DNA of 64,000 nt from Paenibacillus wynnii (GCF_030812855.1 NZ_JAUSTK010000002.1:248001-312000); one strand, 5' to 3'; positions 10,054 to 18,940 are shown, numbered from the stretch's first letter. The notes: generated from the letters alone by a model not told the origin. Translations and numbers: made by a program.

Positions 10054-10070
10054 CACATCTGTCCCATCAT
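10029..10070 (-). CDS. Possible 13-codon leader ORF
   Basis: On the minus strand AAAAGGAG and GCGAGGAA precede ATG at 10070, which opens MMGQMWRHTVPLR and a TAA stop. It lies between a TATAAT-like -10 with Fur box and the prenyltransferase gene, and overlaps the right arm of the structured leader. Too short to be sure it is translated. Confidence 0.25.
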   Translation of the reverse strand: MMGQMWRHTVPLR

Positions 10071-10099
10071 TTCCTCGCTTATCTCCTTTTATTATTATA

Positions 10100-10114
10100 T
10101 GATAATAATTATCA
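10100..10114. promoter_or_regulatory. Perfect 7-1-7 Fur box
   Basis: TGATAAT-A-ATTATCA matches the Bacillus Fur consensus TGATAATNATTATCA at all 14 defined positions; the PerR and Zur consensus sequences differ in their outer bases. On the minus strand TATAAT lies just upstream, so binding of Fe-Fur would block transcription toward the prenyltransferase at 9969. Control of the plus-strand gene at 10235 is possible but its start is 120 bp away. Confidence 0.8.
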
Positions 10115-10234
10115 TTAACATTATACAACAAATTCCGCTTTTTCGGGAGGAATTACGCTGCCAAAATAGCCATAATCATGCTACACTAATAGTGAAAAAC
10201 TTCCAAATATCTCAAGTTACTATAAGGGGTCCCT

Positions 10235-12595
10235 ATGAAATTACGTAAAAAAATAGCCCTATTTATCACTTGTGTCTCCTTGGTCGGACTTGGAGTGACT
10301 TATTTATTCGTACAACTTATTCTACTCAATCGATTTGACAAGCTGGATGAGGCCAATCTGCACAACACCTTGCATGATATTGTCGCTTCCTACAATGATG
10401 AATTACAAATGATGAAGACGAGTCTCGTTAATTATTCGATGTGGGATGATACCTACCAATTTGTAACTACAGCTTCACCCAAGGTTGATCACGCACAGCA
10501 ACCCTATATTTTAAGTAATTATGACAAAACCACATATGAAACTAACAACTTCCATATGATCGCGTTATTAAACAAGTATGGCGATACTGTATATGGCGGC
10601 ACCTACAATAGTAGTCAGGATGACAATGTTTCTCCGCTGCCGGCTGAGTATTACAGACTTTTTTCCCAAATCAGAAGTGATCCCCCTGCAACGAACCCTA
10701 CTTGGGACAGTATTTCGGGAATTGTTCTCCTAGATGAAGGTCCGATGTTGATTACCTACTTACCTATTGTCAAAAGCAATAATACGGGGACCATGCAGGG
10801 AATTGCCATTGCCGGAAGAATGATTGACGATGATGAAATTAAGCGAATCGGCCGACTGAGCCCTCTCGGCATCAAGTTAACCCCTGTCACCCCGGGTCTT
10901 CTAGAGGAAAGTAAGGGGCAAACGACATGGACTTCCTCTCGGACTGAGCATCTTCTAACTATACATACTCACATTGCCGACGTATTCGGGAACCCAGGCA
11001 TTGTTCTGACCATAGACCAACCCAGGGAAATTTATCAGAGCGGTCTGCAATCTATTCGAAGCTTCCGACTGGTTTTCTTCTCGATCACCTTAATAACGAG
11101 CATCGCCATTGTTATCTATGTAAACCGATCCATTCTACAACGCATGGCGTCATTAAATAGAAAAATACGCTCGATTAGCAGCAGTCAGGATTTGTCCATT
11201 CGAATTGTCAGCACCGCAAAAGATGAATTCAGTGATATAGAGCATGAGTTCAATGCTATGATCTCTTCTTTACAGTCTGCTCAAGAGAGTCTTCAACTGC
11301 AAGCTAAGCTTGATCCTCTTACCCAGCTACCTAATCGAACCTTATTTTTCACAAGGCTAAGTGAGGAGATAGAGAAAGCCAAGCAGAATAATTCGCAAAT
11401 TGCGCTGCTGTTCATTGATATTGACAATTTCAAGACAGTTAACGATACTTGGGGTCATGATTATGGTGATGCTATTCTGAAGGAAATTTCTAGACGCATA
11501 ACATGTGCTGTGGGCGACTCCAACTTGACCTCTCGATTAGGCGGCGATGAGTTTACCATACTGTTAGCCGACATCCGCAAGAAGGATGATATTACATTTC
11601 ATCTACAAAAAATTCAGGAGGCTTTATCAGCCCCCCATAAAATTCATGGACAACTTCTATACAGTACAGCCAGCATTGGTGTAAGCGTGTATCCTGAGAA
11701 TGGAAAGGATGCCGAATTTCTGGTCAAGCAAGCCGATCTAGCCATGTTTCACGTAAAGGAAACCGGCCGGAACAACTTCTTCCAATATTCAGATATACTC
11801 GAAGAAAGCGTTCGCCGGAAAAAAGTCCTAAGACAGCAGCTATTATCGGCAATAGATAACCAGGAGTTAGAGGTTCATTACCAGCCTATACTTTCAGCAG
11901 GAGAGTTGGGAATTAGGAAGGTTGAGGCATTGCTGCGTTGGAGCAGTCCGACCTATGGCGCTATCCCTCCCTCCGAATTCATCCCACTGGCTGAAACGAA
12001 CGGTTCGATCGTTAACATAGGAAGATGGGTATTCCAGCAGGTTTGCCGGGATCTGCGCAGCTTTAATGATCAGGGCCTTTCATTAAGAGCCGCTGTTAAC
12101 ATTTCCGCTATGCAGTTAATGCAGCCGTACCTCCTGAATGAATTATTAGAGGCAGTGAAGAATAATGGCCTTACTCCTTTCAGCCTGGAGCTCGAAATCA
12201 CTGAAAGCGTACTCATGTCAGGTGACAGCTTCTTCACCTCCCTGCAGAAGCTTCGAGAACACGGCTTCCGGATTTCACTGGATGATTTCGGTACAGGGTT
12301 CTCGTCATTAAGTTACCTGCGACGCTTCCCTGTAGATGTAATCAAGATCGACCGCTCCTTCATATCTGAGATCACCCATTCACAGTCTGATGATACCTTG
12401 GTTAAAGCAATCATAGAGCTTAGTCATAATCTCGGTCTGCTGGTCGTATCTGAGGGTATCGAGCTGAAGTTACAATTTGATATGCTGCTTAGTTTGGGTA
12501 GTGACGAGCTGCAAGGGTATTATATTAGCAAACCGCTAAATGCATCAGAAATTATTTCCTTTTTGTCACAAGATACTCCATTTTACGACAAATAA
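10235..12595 (+). CDS. CHASE4-HAMP-GGDEF-EAL cyclic-di-GMP protein
   Basis: A 786-residue membrane protein. Helix 1 (about 8-28) is followed by an extracellular CHASE4 sensor to about 235, with the typical VNYSMWDDTYQF stretch. Helix 2 lies at about 275-295, then HAMP. The GGDEF domain has an intact SRLGGDEF loop. The EAL domain keeps VEALLRW, ITESVLM, DDFGTGFSS, IKIDRSFI and SEGIE, so the phosphodiesterase metal and catalytic residues are present. Both opposing activities are therefore possible, as in the neighbouring GGDEF-EAL proteins. Start ATG 10235 follows AAGGGG. Confidence 0.93.
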   Translation: MKLRKKIALFITCVSLVGLGVTYLFVQLILLNRFDKLDEANLHNTLHDIVASYNDELQMMKTSLVNYSMWDDTYQFVTTASPKVDHAQQPYILSNYDKTTYETNNFHMIALLNKYGDTVYGGTYNSSQDDNVSPLPAEYYRLFSQIRSDPPATNPTWDSISGIVLLDEGPMLITYLPIVKSNNTGTMQGIAIAGRMIDDDEIKRIGRLSPLGIKLTPVTPGLLEESKGQTTWTSSRTEHLLTIHTHIADVFGNPGIVLTIDQPREIYQSGLQSIRSFRLVFFSITLITSIAIVIYVNRSILQRMASLNRKIRSISSSQDLSIRIVSTAKDEFSDIEHEFNAMISSLQSAQESLQLQAKLDPLTQLPNRTLFFTRLSEEIEKAKQNNSQIALLFIDIDNFKTVNDTWGHDYGDAILKEISRRITCAVGDSNLTSRLGGDEFTILLADIRKKDDITFHLQKIQEALSAPHKIHGQLLYSTASIGVSVYPENGKDAEFLVKQADLAMFHVKETGRNNFFQYSDILEESVRRKKVLRQQLLSAIDNQELEVHYQPILSAGELGIRKVEALLRWSSPTYGAIPPSEFIPLAETNGSIVNIGRWVFQQVCRDLRSFNDQGLSLRAAVNISAMQLMQPYLLNELLEAVKNNGLTPFSLELEITESVLMSGDSFFTSLQKLREHGFRISLDDFGTGFSSLSYLRRFPVDVIKIDRSFISEITHSQSDDTLVKAIIELSHNLGLLVVSEGIELKLQFDMLLSLGSDELQGYYISKPLNASEIISFLSQDTPFYDK

Positions 12596-12647
12596 TGATA
12601 GTAGGTTATAGGCAATTTATTAACGATATGATATGATAGGCAGGCTT

Positions 12648-12679
12648 AATAACAGCGCCCCCTTGGGTGCTGTTATTTT
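12648..12679 (+). terminator. Terminator after the CHASE4 protein gene
   Basis: AATAACAGCGCCC (12648-12660) pairs with GGGTGCTGTTATT (12665-12677) through one G-U pair, then TTG. It separates the GGDEF-EAL gene from the transporter gene. Confidence 0.65.
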
Positions 12680-12717
12680 GAGCGAACATTTCTATAAATA
12701 TTGGAGGCTTTTCTTAC

Positions 12718-13341
12718 ATGTCAGCACAATCTCAATCCACTCAATCAGTCAAAATAGTCACCGCCGACCCAAGTGCAATCGGTCTACTCGGACTGGCTAT
12801 TGTTACCCTCGTTGCCTCATCTCAGAAACTTGAAATTACATCAGGCCTTAGTTTTGTTCTCCCTTGGGCAGTTTTTCTTGGAGCATTTGCCCAACTGTTT
12901 GCGTCCATCCAGGATGCAAAGCACAATAATACATTTGGTATGACGGCCTTCGGTGCCTATGCATTCTTCTGGTTCAGCATGGCCGGCAGTTGGCTAATCA
13001 AGCTAGGTGTATTCGGTACCGTATTGGCTGAAGCTGTAGACCCTAAGCAACTTGGCTTCGCTTTCCTTGGCTATTTGGTCTTCACGTTGTTTATGACGAT
13101 CGGTGCCGTAGAAACCAACAAGGTACTGCTCATCATTTTCATATTGATCGACTTCCTGTTTCTTGGACTCATGTTCGACTCCTTTGGAATCGCTGCTGAA
13201 GCCTTCCATAAGCTTGCTGCCATCTCCGAGCTTGCCATTGGTATTGTTTCACTTTATGGCTGCGGTGCATCTGTACTAAACGCTCATTTCGGACGCACTT
13301 TCTTACCTGTCGGGGCTCCGCTTCGTATATTCAAGAAATAG
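12718..13341 (+). CDS. GPR1/FUN34/YaaH-family (SatP-like) acetate transporter
   Basis: A 207-residue membrane protein with six predicted helices. The family signature near the N terminus is clear: ADPSAIGLLGLAIVTLVAS, close to the conserved NPAPLGL-type motif. FGAYAFFWFS in the middle is also typical. Members carry acetate or succinate, probably by proton symport or as channels. TGGAGG precedes the ATG. The gene is monocistronic, with hairpin terminators on both sides, and has no functional link to the cyclic-di-GMP genes around it. Confidence 0.88.
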   Translation: MSAQSQSTQSVKIVTADPSAIGLLGLAIVTLVASSQKLEITSGLSFVLPWAVFLGAFAQLFASIQDAKHNNTFGMTAFGAYAFFWFSMAGSWLIKLGVFGTVLAEAVDPKQLGFAFLGYLVFTLFMTIGAVETNKVLLIIFILIDFLFLGLMFDSFGIAAEAFHKLAAISELAIGIVSLYGCGASVLNAHFGRTFLPVGAPLRIFKK

Positions 13342-13362
13342 GCTGAGAAGTATCAGCAGGTT

Positions 13363-13405
13363 TACTGCCTTAGCCCAAGTAATGCTTGGGTTACCCTAAG
13401 GCGGT
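13363..13405 (+). terminator. Hairpin terminator after the acetate transporter gene
   Basis: CCTTAG..CCCAAG faces CTTGGG..CTAAGG around a TAATG loop. The T run is weak. The gene-free stretch 13342-13664 holds this hairpin and the one listed at 13443. Confidence 0.55.
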
Positions 13406-13442
13406 ATATCCGCTTTTCCGAAATATTAATACTCTTATATTT

Positions 13443-13503
13443 CAGATAAACGGATTTACGAGTAATCGCCCGAACGGGGCGATACCCGTCTATCCTTTTT
13501 TTA
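13443..13503 (+). other. Structured RNA candidate with terminal T run
   Basis: GATAAACGG near 13445 pairs with CCGTCTATC near 13487 (8 of 9 pairs), enclosing a second stem TCGCCC/GGGCGA, and seven Ts follow. It lies about 160 bp upstream of the CHASE-GGDEF-EAL gene. It could be an attenuator or a second terminator; no known riboswitch class was recognised. Confidence 0.35.
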
Positions 13504-13664
13504 TTTTCCAAAGAATTATTATCATGATTTTTCTTGCGCAATGGCTATAAAAATGACATGCTATAGAGACACCTACGACAATTCTCGACATTTTTCTCGC
13601 GGCGTGGGAAACGTTCCCTTAGTTTCAGTAAATAATGTTGAATTTCGCATATCGGAGGCAATTT

Positions 13665-15806
13665 ATGGCTTTCATTAATAAAAAGCCTTTAACGATCATC
13701 CTCGGCTTCTTAGTCGTTCTACAGATCTCTTTATTCTACTACTATACCTTATCGGTGGAACGGGAATACCAAGCCCTGAAATCCGATTTGTCCTCACAGG
13801 CAATCATGCTAACATCGAATATTGAAGAGAGAGTATCGATTGTAAAAGGTGTCAGTTCTTTCATCCAAACGGTTGGCTTTGAAGCTGACCCCATGGTTAT
13901 CAACCGCTATTTAGCTATGGCCTACAACAATTCCAAACACGTAATGAACATTATAGTAGCACCGAATGGCATTATTAATTACCTTTATCCCCTTTTAGGC
14001 AACACTGCGATTCAAAATAAGAGTTTGCTTCTGGAGTCCTCTTTATCCACACCGGGAATGATTCAAGAAACCATTCGATCACGCACAATAACCGTTGATG
14101 GTCCGCGAACCCTTGCTCAAGGCAATAATGGCATGATTATCCGGCAAGCCTTGTACGATGGTGATACCTTTAGCGGTATAGTCTCTGTAACTCTGCGTAT
14201 TGATGACATTGTGAATCAATTCCTCTTGAAGGACACTGACGTTTTTGTTACTAAGGAAGATGGCACCTATCTATTCGGTAATGAGCACAGCAAGTCAGGC
14301 AGAATAATAACGGTTCCTATCAAACTCTATAACCAGGAATGGTTAATGGGTCTCACGCTGGATCCGCAAAAGAAATGGTCAGCACTGCGGGACATCCTTT
14401 TCATCGACTTCGCCTTCCTTATAATCATCGCTTTCATATTGTACATAACATGGCATCAAAGGCGGTTCAATAGGGAGCTTGAGCGCATAGTCAGTATTCG
14501 CACCCGCGATCTGCGTGTATCCGAACGTCTGTATGAGAAGCTTGCCTATTACGACAGTCTGACTGAGATTCCAAATCGACGGTACTTCATGGACGAATTT
14601 GATCGGCTGCTTCAAAGCGCAAAACCTACTCAGACCTATACTCTTTTATTCCTGGATTTGAATAAATTTAAGGAAATTAACGATACACTGGGACATTCAG
14701 CAGGTGATCAGGTCATTAAGACTTTGGCCAAACGGATCGTGGGCGGAAATCTACCGTTTCGAATGTTTGCCCGTACAGGCGGGGATGAATTTGTAATGCT
14801 GTTCGGAGATTTACCGCGTGATCAAATCTCTGTGGTCGTCGATCAAATTAGGTCACTCATCTCCGCAACACTTTACATGGCCGGAACCCAGCTGAACTTA
14901 TCGACAAGTATTGGTGTCTCACTATATCCAGAGCATTCTATGAACATAGAAGACTTATTGAAATTTGCGGATATGTCAATGTACCAAGCAAAAATGATGG
15001 ATGGACCTGACTATTTCCTGTTCAATCAAGACTTAAGAGAGAAGCTTAGTAAAAAGACAATGATTGCCAAAAACCTGCGATCTGCTCTAGCGAATAATGA
15101 GTTCGTTCTCCATTATCAACCTCAGGTTAATGCTGTTACCGGGGAAATCACGGGTCTAGAAGCGCTTATCCGTTGGAATCACCCTGAGAAGGGTTTGCTT
15201 GGACCCGGTCATTTTATTGGTGCCGTTGAAGAGGCCGGACTGATGATTCAGCTTACTGACTGGGTCATTCGAGAAGTATGCAGACAGCTGTGCCAATGGC
15301 GGGAAGACAATATGAAGCTGCTGCGAACCTCCATCAATATCTCGAACAGCTGGTTCTACCATCGTAATTTGATTGAGAATTTATTCTCCCTTCTGGATCA
15401 ATACCACTTGGGGACCGATATCCTGGAGTTTGAAATTACGGAGAGCACAGCTCTTCTGGAAGAACATTATCCGCTCTTGCAGCTGATGCGTGACCGCGGC
15501 ATTGTCGTGTCAATCGATGACTTCGGTACAAAATATTCTTCACTGAATTATTTAAAGCATTTCCCGGTCAATAAAATCAAGATCGATCGAACTTTTATTA
15601 CTGGAATTGGTGTCAGCACTATTGATGAAACGATTATCAAATCGATCGCTCTGGTGGCTTCCCAGTTGGGATATGAGCTGATTGCTGAAGGTGTGGAAAC
15701 CCAGGAGCAGGCTGATTTCCTCATAGAGCATGAATGTCATCATATTCAGGGATTCTTCTTCTACAAGCCGCTGCCTGCCGATGAAATTCGCAAGCTATTC
15801 CGATAA
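13665..15806 (+). CDS. CHASE-like sensor GGDEF-EAL cyclic-di-GMP protein
   Basis: The product has 713 residues from ATG 13665, which follows CGGAGG; ATG 13635 lacks a site. Helix 1 lies at about 9-28, then an extracellular CHASE-type domain (NIIVAPNGIINYLYPL), helix 2 at about 245-265 and a short coiled linker. GGDEF carries ARTGGDEF, with the active loop intact. EAL carries LEALIRWNHP, FEITEST, DDFGTKYSS, IKIDRTFI and AEGVET, so the hydrolase residues are present. It probably senses an extracellular small molecule and tunes the cyclic-di-GMP level. It is the third such gene in the region. Confidence 0.92.
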   Translation: MAFINKKPLTIILGFLVVLQISLFYYYTLSVEREYQALKSDLSSQAIMLTSNIEERVSIVKGVSSFIQTVGFEADPMVINRYLAMAYNNSKHVMNIIVAPNGIINYLYPLLGNTAIQNKSLLLESSLSTPGMIQETIRSRTITVDGPRTLAQGNNGMIIRQALYDGDTFSGIVSVTLRIDDIVNQFLLKDTDVFVTKEDGTYLFGNEHSKSGRIITVPIKLYNQEWLMGLTLDPQKKWSALRDILFIDFAFLIIIAFILYITWHQRRFNRELERIVSIRTRDLRVSERLYEKLAYYDSLTEIPNRRYFMDEFDRLLQSAKPTQTYTLLFLDLNKFKEINDTLGHSAGDQVIKTLAKRIVGGNLPFRMFARTGGDEFVMLFGDLPRDQISVVVDQIRSLISATLYMAGTQLNLSTSIGVSLYPEHSMNIEDLLKFADMSMYQAKMMDGPDYFLFNQDLREKLSKKTMIAKNLRSALANNEFVLHYQPQVNAVTGEITGLEALIRWNHPEKGLLGPGHFIGAVEEAGLMIQLTDWVIREVCRQLCQWREDNMKLLRTSINISNSWFYHRNLIENLFSLLDQYHLGTDILEFEITESTALLEEHYPLLQLMRDRGIVVSIDDFGTKYSSLNYLKHFPVNKIKIDRTFITGIGVSTIDETIIKSIALVASQLGYELIAEGVETQEQADFLIEHECHHIQGFFFYKPLPADEIRKLFR

Positions 15807-15862
15807 TGGGCTATACTACAATTATATAATCCTAGGGAACCCAAGAAAGGACTTTGAAAAAG

Positions 15863-16183
15863 ATGAATATATTTACGACTTCCGAGCTGTTGGGGACGGC
15901 CATTTTTGCTCTGATTCTTGCAATTCTTGCTTACCGTATCATCCGTGGCATGCCTACGATGGCTGGTGATATTGGAGCGTTGCGCAAGAGAACTCTCGTT
16001 TGGACGCAGGTAGCCTTGGTGCTAACAGTCCTGCAGCTGAATTTTAAAGCTGGCGATTGGCGGTTTGCGATTATATTGGGACTTATCGTGCTGTTCACTA
16101 GCAGCGTATGGCTTGCGGCCCGTCACTACGACCTCCTTCGTCCGTTGGATCCAGAACAGACCAAAGACGACAAACTAGAATAG
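15863..16183 (+). CDS. Small membrane protein of unknown function
   Basis: A 106-residue protein with three predicted hydrophobic segments (about 9-27, 47-60 and 70-86) and a charged C-terminal tail ending PEQTKDDKLE. ATG 15863 is preferred to TTG 15854, which would sit too close to AAGAAAGGA. It lies 56 bp after the GGDEF-EAL gene and could share its transcript. No family recognised. Confidence 0.65.
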   Translation: MNIFTTSELLGTAIFALILAILAYRIIRGMPTMAGDIGALRKRTLVWTQVALVLTVLQLNFKAGDWRFAIILGLIVLFTSSVWLAARHYDLLRPLDPEQTKDDKLE

Positions 16184-16212
16184 TACAGCATAGTGTTAAT
16201 TGCTCACACGAA

Positions 16213-16238
16213 TAAGCCTCCGGATAGGGGGCTTTTTT
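16213..16238 (+). terminator. Terminator after the small membrane protein gene
   Basis: AAGCCTCC pairs with GGGGGCTT, followed by TTTTT. Confidence 0.8.
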
Positions 16239-16344
16239 GTTTGTGATAAAGACTCGGGCAAATACCCTCCTATTACAGTTCAATGAATACCTTCTACAGA
16301 GCGGATCCATACTAAGGTCATTCCAGATTTAACGGAGGCGACCA

Positions 16345-16821
16345 ATGGGTAAAAAGCTCAATCTACTAATGTTTAGCGGTGAATATGACAAGGCCATGGC
16401 AGGGTTAATTCTGGCGAATGCAGCTAGAGATATCGATGTGGAGGTTTCGATGTTCTTTGCCTTCTGGGGACTGTTCCTGATTCGTGATCCTGAGACGATG
16501 ACGCTTGCGGACAAAACCATCTACGAAAAGATTATGGACGTGGTTACCCCAAAGGGACCGGAGCATTTGCCACTCTCACGCATGAATTTCAGCGGTCTTG
16601 GACGGGTGATGCTGGAGGAGATGATCGAGGATCAAGGAGCGCCAAAGCTGATTCATTTTCTAAAAGGTGCACGCAAAAAAAAGATCAAATTCTATGCCTG
16701 CAAGCTCTCTGTAGAAATCATGGGCTTCAAGCCGGAGGAACTGCTACCTGAGGTAGAGATCATCGAGGCCTCCGCCTACTTGAAGGACGCTCTGGAAAGC
16801 GATATGCAGCTGTTTATTTAG
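16345..16821 (+). CDS. DsrE/DsrF/DrsH-like family protein
   Basis: The product has 158 residues. LLMFSGEYDKAMAGLILANAA opens a Rossmann-like fold. The family's conserved cysteine is in FYACKLSVEIMGF, about residue 113, the position that carries persulfide in sulfur-relay members. A predicted membrane-associating hydrophobic loop (VSMFFAFWGLFLI) is typical of the DsrE-like/peroxiredoxin group. The gene has ACGGAGG upstream of ATG. It sits directly before a class V aminotransferase gene related to cysteine desulfurases, so a role in persulfide transfer is plausible but inferred. Confidence 0.82.
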   Translation: MGKKLNLLMFSGEYDKAMAGLILANAARDIDVEVSMFFAFWGLFLIRDPETMTLADKTIYEKIMDVVTPKGPEHLPLSRMNFSGLGRVMLEEMIEDQGAPKLIHFLKGARKKKIKFYACKLSVEIMGFKPEELLPEVEIIEASAYLKDALESDMQLFI

Positions 16822-16875
16822 CCAATATGGGCATTAACCTATTCCCTCAAGCAGGCATATACTGAGGCCAAGAAG

Positions 16876-16916
16876 AAACGGCTGCGCCGTCCTTTTAGGG
16901 ATGGCACCGTTTCTCG
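16876..16916 (+). other. Strong hairpin between the DsrE-like and aminotransferase genes
   Basis: GAAACGG and GCCGTCC on the left pair with GGATGGC and CCGTTTC on the right. No T run follows. It ends about 30 bases before the next gene's start and could be an attenuator or processing site. Confidence 0.45.
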
Positions 16917-16945
16917 GAGAAACTGCTGGCTGGAGGGATTGTCCC

Positions 16946-18451
16946 ATGCTAAGTATTATTCCCGCTTCTTCTACAGAGACGCCGACTTCGCTGCAAGAGC
17001 ATTTCAGGACTTTTCGTGAACATACTATTGGCATAAGACACCAGATCACCACCCCGTATGGTAGACAGCCCTTGCTGTACGCCGACTGGACCGCAAGCGG
17101 TCGTCTGTATGAGCCTATCGAACGCCGTCTCTTGGAGACCTTTGGCCCCTATGTTGCTAACCCGCATACTGAATCTAATACTACCGGACTTACCATGACT
17201 CTAGCCTACAACGAAGCCCGCAGCATAATTAAAAGGCATGTCCATGCCACAGCGGATGATGCGCTGCTGTTCTGCGGTTACGGCACAACAGGAGCCATCA
17301 ATAAGCTTCAGCGGATACTCGGTCTGAATAAACCAGACTGGCTTCAGGAACAAATGATGATAGCGCCGGAGGATCGACCGGTTATTTTTATCAGCCATAT
17401 GGAGCATCATTCCAATATTCTGCCGTGGCAGGAGAGTATCGGGGAGTTGATTGTTGTGCCTCCGGGAGAAGATGGCAGTATCGACCCGAGACAGCTTGAC
17501 GATATCCTTCATCTCTATCGCAATCGGCGTTGGAAGATTGGAAGCTTTACCGCTTGCTCCAATGTAACCGGTATAGAAACACCCTATCATAAGCTCGCTG
17601 CCGTTATGCACAAGCATGGGGGGTATTGTTTTGTAGATTGTGCCGCCAGTGCTCCTTATACAGATATAGACATGCATCCTCCATCCCCATCGGAGAAGCT
17701 GGATGCCATCTTTTTCTCTCCCCACAAATTCCTGGGAGGCCCCGGCACAGGCGGAATCCTAATATTCGATGCTGAGCTGTACAACCGCCGTTTCCCTGAT
17801 GAGCCGGGAGGAGGAACAGTCGTATGGGTAAATCCTTGGGGCGGAAGATGTTATACAAGGGATATTGAAGCCCGTGAGGACGGGGGAACACCTGGATTCT
17901 TGCCAGCCTTTCGAACAGCTCTGTGTCTTAATCTGAAGGAAACTATGAAAGTGGAATATATGAGGGTTCGGGAACGGGAGCTATGCGAGAAGCTGCTTCA
18001 AGGTCTGGATACTATACCCGGCTTGGTAGTCTTGGCAGGCGACCATACCCGGCGCCTGGGCATCGTTTCTTTTACGATAAAGAACATTCATTACAACCTC
18101 ATTGTCCAGCTGCTCAATGACCGTTTCGGGATTCAAGCCCGCGGAGGCTGCGCTTGCGCCGGTCCTTATGGTCACTATCTGCTCGGAATCAGCAAGAAGC
18201 TGTCCTCTCAGATTTCAGAGACTCTGAATACTGGCGATCAGTCGGAAAGACCAGGCTGGGTCCGCATTTCCCTTCACCCGATCATGACGGATCTGGAAGT
18301 TTATACGATTGTAGCTGCCGTAAGATCAATTGCACACCACATCAAGGAATGGCAAAGGGACTACCTATATAATCCCATAACTAATAGCTGGGAGCACAAC
18401 AGTGCCGTGAAGCAGTCTGAGGTCAAAATTCGCAATCTTTTTACGATATAG
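16946..18451 (+). CDS. Class V aminotransferase-fold PLP enzyme (cysteine desulfurase-like)
   Basis: The product has 501 residues from ATG 16946, which follows GGAGGG with correct spacing; the frame is open further upstream but without a site. YADWTASGRLYEPIE is the usual start of the family. LLFCGYGTTGAIN holds the phosphate-binding region, FISHMEHHSNILPW the histidine stacked on PLP, and SPHKFLGGPGTGG the lysine that forms the Schiff base. A C-terminal RGGCACAGPYGH segment supplies cysteines at the usual desulfurase loop. The reaction could be cysteine desulfuration or another beta-elimination. Pairing with the DsrE-like gene favours sulfur chemistry. Confidence 0.88.
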   Translation: MLSIIPASSTETPTSLQEHFRTFREHTIGIRHQITTPYGRQPLLYADWTASGRLYEPIERRLLETFGPYVANPHTESNTTGLTMTLAYNEARSIIKRHVHATADDALLFCGYGTTGAINKLQRILGLNKPDWLQEQMMIAPEDRPVIFISHMEHHSNILPWQESIGELIVVPPGEDGSIDPRQLDDILHLYRNRRWKIGSFTACSNVTGIETPYHKLAAVMHKHGGYCFVDCAASAPYTDIDMHPPSPSEKLDAIFFSPHKFLGGPGTGGILIFDAELYNRRFPDEPGGGTVVWVNPWGGRCYTRDIEAREDGGTPGFLPAFRTALCLNLKETMKVEYMRVRERELCEKLLQGLDTIPGLVVLAGDHTRRLGIVSFTIKNIHYNLIVQLLNDRFGIQARGGCACAGPYGHYLLGISKKLSSQISETLNTGDQSERPGWVRISLHPIMTDLEVYTIVAAVRSIAHHIKEWQRDYLYNPITNSWEHNSAVKQSEVKIRNLFTI

Positions 18452-18930
18452 GAAACGAGCCACTTGGGCGGAATATAGTGTAAAAGTACATTAGAATTCG
18501 TGGAAACGAGCAACTTGGGCCGATTATAGTGTAAAAGTACATTAGAATTCGTGGAAACGAGCCACTTGGGCGGAATATAGTGTAAAAGTACATTAGAATG
18601 GGCGGAAACGAGCCACTTGGGCAGATTATAGTGTAAAAGTACATTAGAATGGGCGGAAACGAGCTACTTGGGCCGATTATAGTGTAAAAGTACATTAGAA
18701 TGGGCGGAAACGAGCCACTTGGGCCGATTATAGTGTAAAAGTACATTAGAATTCGTGGAAACGAGCCACTTGGGCAGATTATAGTGTAAAAGTACATTAG
18801 AACTCGTGGAAACGAGCCACTTGGGCAGATTATAGTGTAAAAGTACATTAGAACTCGTGGAAACGAGCTACTTGGGCCGATTATAGTGTTAAAGTACATT
18901 AGAATTCGTGGAAACGAGCCGCTGGGGCGG
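18451..18930. repeat. 51-bp tandem array, nine full units plus a partial
   Basis: Units start GGAAACGAGC at 18451, 18502, 18553 and so on to 18859, with a degraded unit at 18910. Each carries the core GTGTAAAAGTACATTAGA. Variation is confined to a few positions: GGGCGGAATA versus GGGCCGATTA, and AATTCGTGG versus AATGGGCGG. Because 51 is a multiple of three, the array stays open as a 17-residue repeat on the minus strand, but no ribosome binding site supports translation. The first unit begins right at the stop of the aminotransferase gene. Confidence 0.95.
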
Positions 18931-18940
18931 AGATAATGCT

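Noticed and set aside
13443..13503. Cyclic-di-GMP or guanidine-II riboswitch
   Set aside because: The conserved loops of GEMM-I and the ACGR tetraloops of guanidine-II are not at the required positions.
13505..13525. Second Fur box
   Set aside because: Only one half-site ATTATCA is good; about 11 of 15 positions match.
18441..18899. 152-codon minus-strand frame rich in FYTI and PSGSFP repeats
   Set aside because: Pure translation of the 51-bp array, antisense to the aminotransferase gene end, with no start signal.
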